DNA from: Saprospiraceae bacterium
Lineage (GTDB): Bacteria > Bacteroidota > Bacteroidia > Chitinophagales > Saprospiraceae
Length of the DNA stretch: 64,000 bases
Direction: 5' to 3'
Assembly: GCA_016710585.1 (NCBI GenBank)
Contig: JADJVN010000003.1
Span: forward strand, 186,001 to 250,000
Each line of letters starts with the position of its first letter. Positions within the stretch are counted from its first letter, which is position 1. The notes below the pieces were generated by a model. The model searched no databases, was not told where the DNA came from, and saw only the letters and a program-made list of their open reading frames with translations. Below, piece by piece: positions 63,379 to 64,000 of the stretch. A program made the translations under genes and the position numbers.

Positions 63379-64000
63379 ATGTTGAAAAAATTTTTATTGT
63401 TCTACATTTCATTTTTGTCATTACTTTATTTTGCACATGGTCAAAATGAAGTCATAAATAAACAATATCCTAATCGGACCTTAATCCTTAATATCAGAGA
63501 TATGATGAAGGTTTATCCCGCGCTAACAGTTGGATATGGATATCATTTAAGAGATAATCTATATGGTGAGTCTAGTGTAGGTTTTATCAATCCTTATAGT
63601 TCCTTTTTTATCTATTATGTGTTAGCAAAAAGTGTTTTAGAAAAAAATAATTATGGTTTGAAAGTAGGCCAAGAAATAAAGTGGTTTGAAAAGAAAGTTC
63701 CTACCAGATATAAGAGCCTTGAACTTATTTATCAATATGAAAGAACTCATGGTGATATCTGGTATAGAATAAATAACCAATATTCACAAATAATAAACTC
63801 AACATTGGATTTACATCAAGCAAGATTGAATATAAAGTATGGTGCTTTTTTTGATGTGGATAAGGTAATTCATGATTTTAGTTTTGGACTTGGTTTTGAA
63901 TTAAGAAGCGATAACAATAGTGTATTAGATAAATATTCAAATCATACTCCTCAAATAACTGACAATAATTTATTTTCATCAATAGGTCCAAGGTATTTTG
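63379..64000 (+). CDS. Outer-membrane barrel-like protein, N-terminal part (3' end outside window)
   Basis: From the ATG at 63379 the frame is open to the window end (207 codons). It starts with a signal peptide (MLKKFLLFYISFLSLLYFAH, then GQ). The body has alternating strands (YPALTVGYGYHLRDNLYGES; FSFGLGFELRSD) like an outer-membrane barrel. It lies 40 bases after the second LVIVD lipoprotein gene and may be the third gene of that operon. Confidence 0.7.
   Translation, partial: MLKKFLLFYISFLSLLYFAHGQNEVINKQYPNRTLILNIRDMMKVYPALTVGYGYHLRDNLYGESSVGFINPYSSFFIYYVLAKSVLEKNNYGLKVGQEIKWFEKKVPTRYKSLELIYQYERTHGDIWYRINNQYSQIINSTLDLHQARLNIKYGAFFDVDKVIHDFSFGLGFELRSDNNSVLDKYSNHTPQITDNNLFSSIGPRYF

Overview
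The window is a chromosomal segment from a low-G+C member of the Bacteroidota. The closest fit by gene content is a Saprospiraceae-like bacterium; this is inferred from gene style, as no phylogenetic marker was compared. Supporting signs are Por/type IX secretion (T9SS) C-terminal domains of the 'YPNP' type and of the gliding-motility 'SPNGD..D.. / DRWGE' type, HYR repeats in very large exported proteins, delta-60, RCC1 and SprB-like repeats, DUF3570/DUF4266 genes, and promoters resembling the Bacteroidota TAnnTTTG -7 element.

Layout. 1-7.3 kb: the start of a giant HYR-type surface protein (-), then a four-gene cassette of exported thioredoxin, ApbE flavin transferase, DUF4266 mini-lipoprotein and DUF3570 barrel (+), then an unknown exported protein. 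7.4-15.2 kb: two large secreted-protein genes (RCC1/SprB/65-aa repeats, and a delta-60 repeat protein) broken by many single-base frameshifts, with small lipoprotein and exported genes between them. 15.6-21.2 kb: an intact 1873-aa M43-like metalloprotease with FG-GAP repeats and a gliding-motility C-terminal domain. 21.4-23.6 kb: TonB-domain lipoprotein, orphan antitoxin-like gene plus a decayed second copy, and a barrel-like protein. 23.7-27.1 kb: a G+C-rich dnaE2-type polymerase gene inside a 3.4-kb unit bounded by a perfect 19-bp inverted repeat and accompanied by 7-bp-period repeats. 27.1-29.8 kb: gene remnants, a 56-bp duplication and more heptad repeats around an unknown two-gene module. 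30-40 kb: barrel plus PAP2/haloperoxidase-like lipoprotein, two tandem leucine-rich-repeat proteins, a T9SS protein and an S74 (tail-fibre chaperone) protein. 40.3-45 kb: ECF sigma factor, membrane anti-sigma-like TPR protein and TPR-CHAT protease operon, preceded by a cluster of TCT-loop hairpins. 45.3-46.1 kb: small genes and tRNA-Asp. 46.3-48.1 kb: accA-dapA. 48.6-54.0 kb: giant HYR/C-type-lectin/GEVED protein and a barrel. 54.2-61.9 kb: metabolic block (thiolase, aminotransferase, pterin dehydratase, M42 peptidase, flippase, pckA, tmk). 62-64 kb: two LVIVD lipoproteins and the start of a barrel protein.

How it fits together. The core genes (lipid and lysine synthesis, gluconeogenesis, dTMP kinase) are intact. 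The accessory content is mostly cell-surface proteins exported by Sec and probably anchored or released by T9SS. Frameshifts cluster in accessory genes (7.4-15.2, 27.5-29.5 and 42.5-43.6 kb), while several single ORFs of 3-6 kb are uninterrupted. That favours real gene decay, although many of the shifts lie in A-runs and a local assembly problem cannot be excluded. The most interesting candidates are the inverted-repeat-bounded dnaE2 unit, the sigma/anti-sigma/TPR-CHAT operon, and the DUF4266 lipoprotein as a possible substrate of its neighbouring ApbE.
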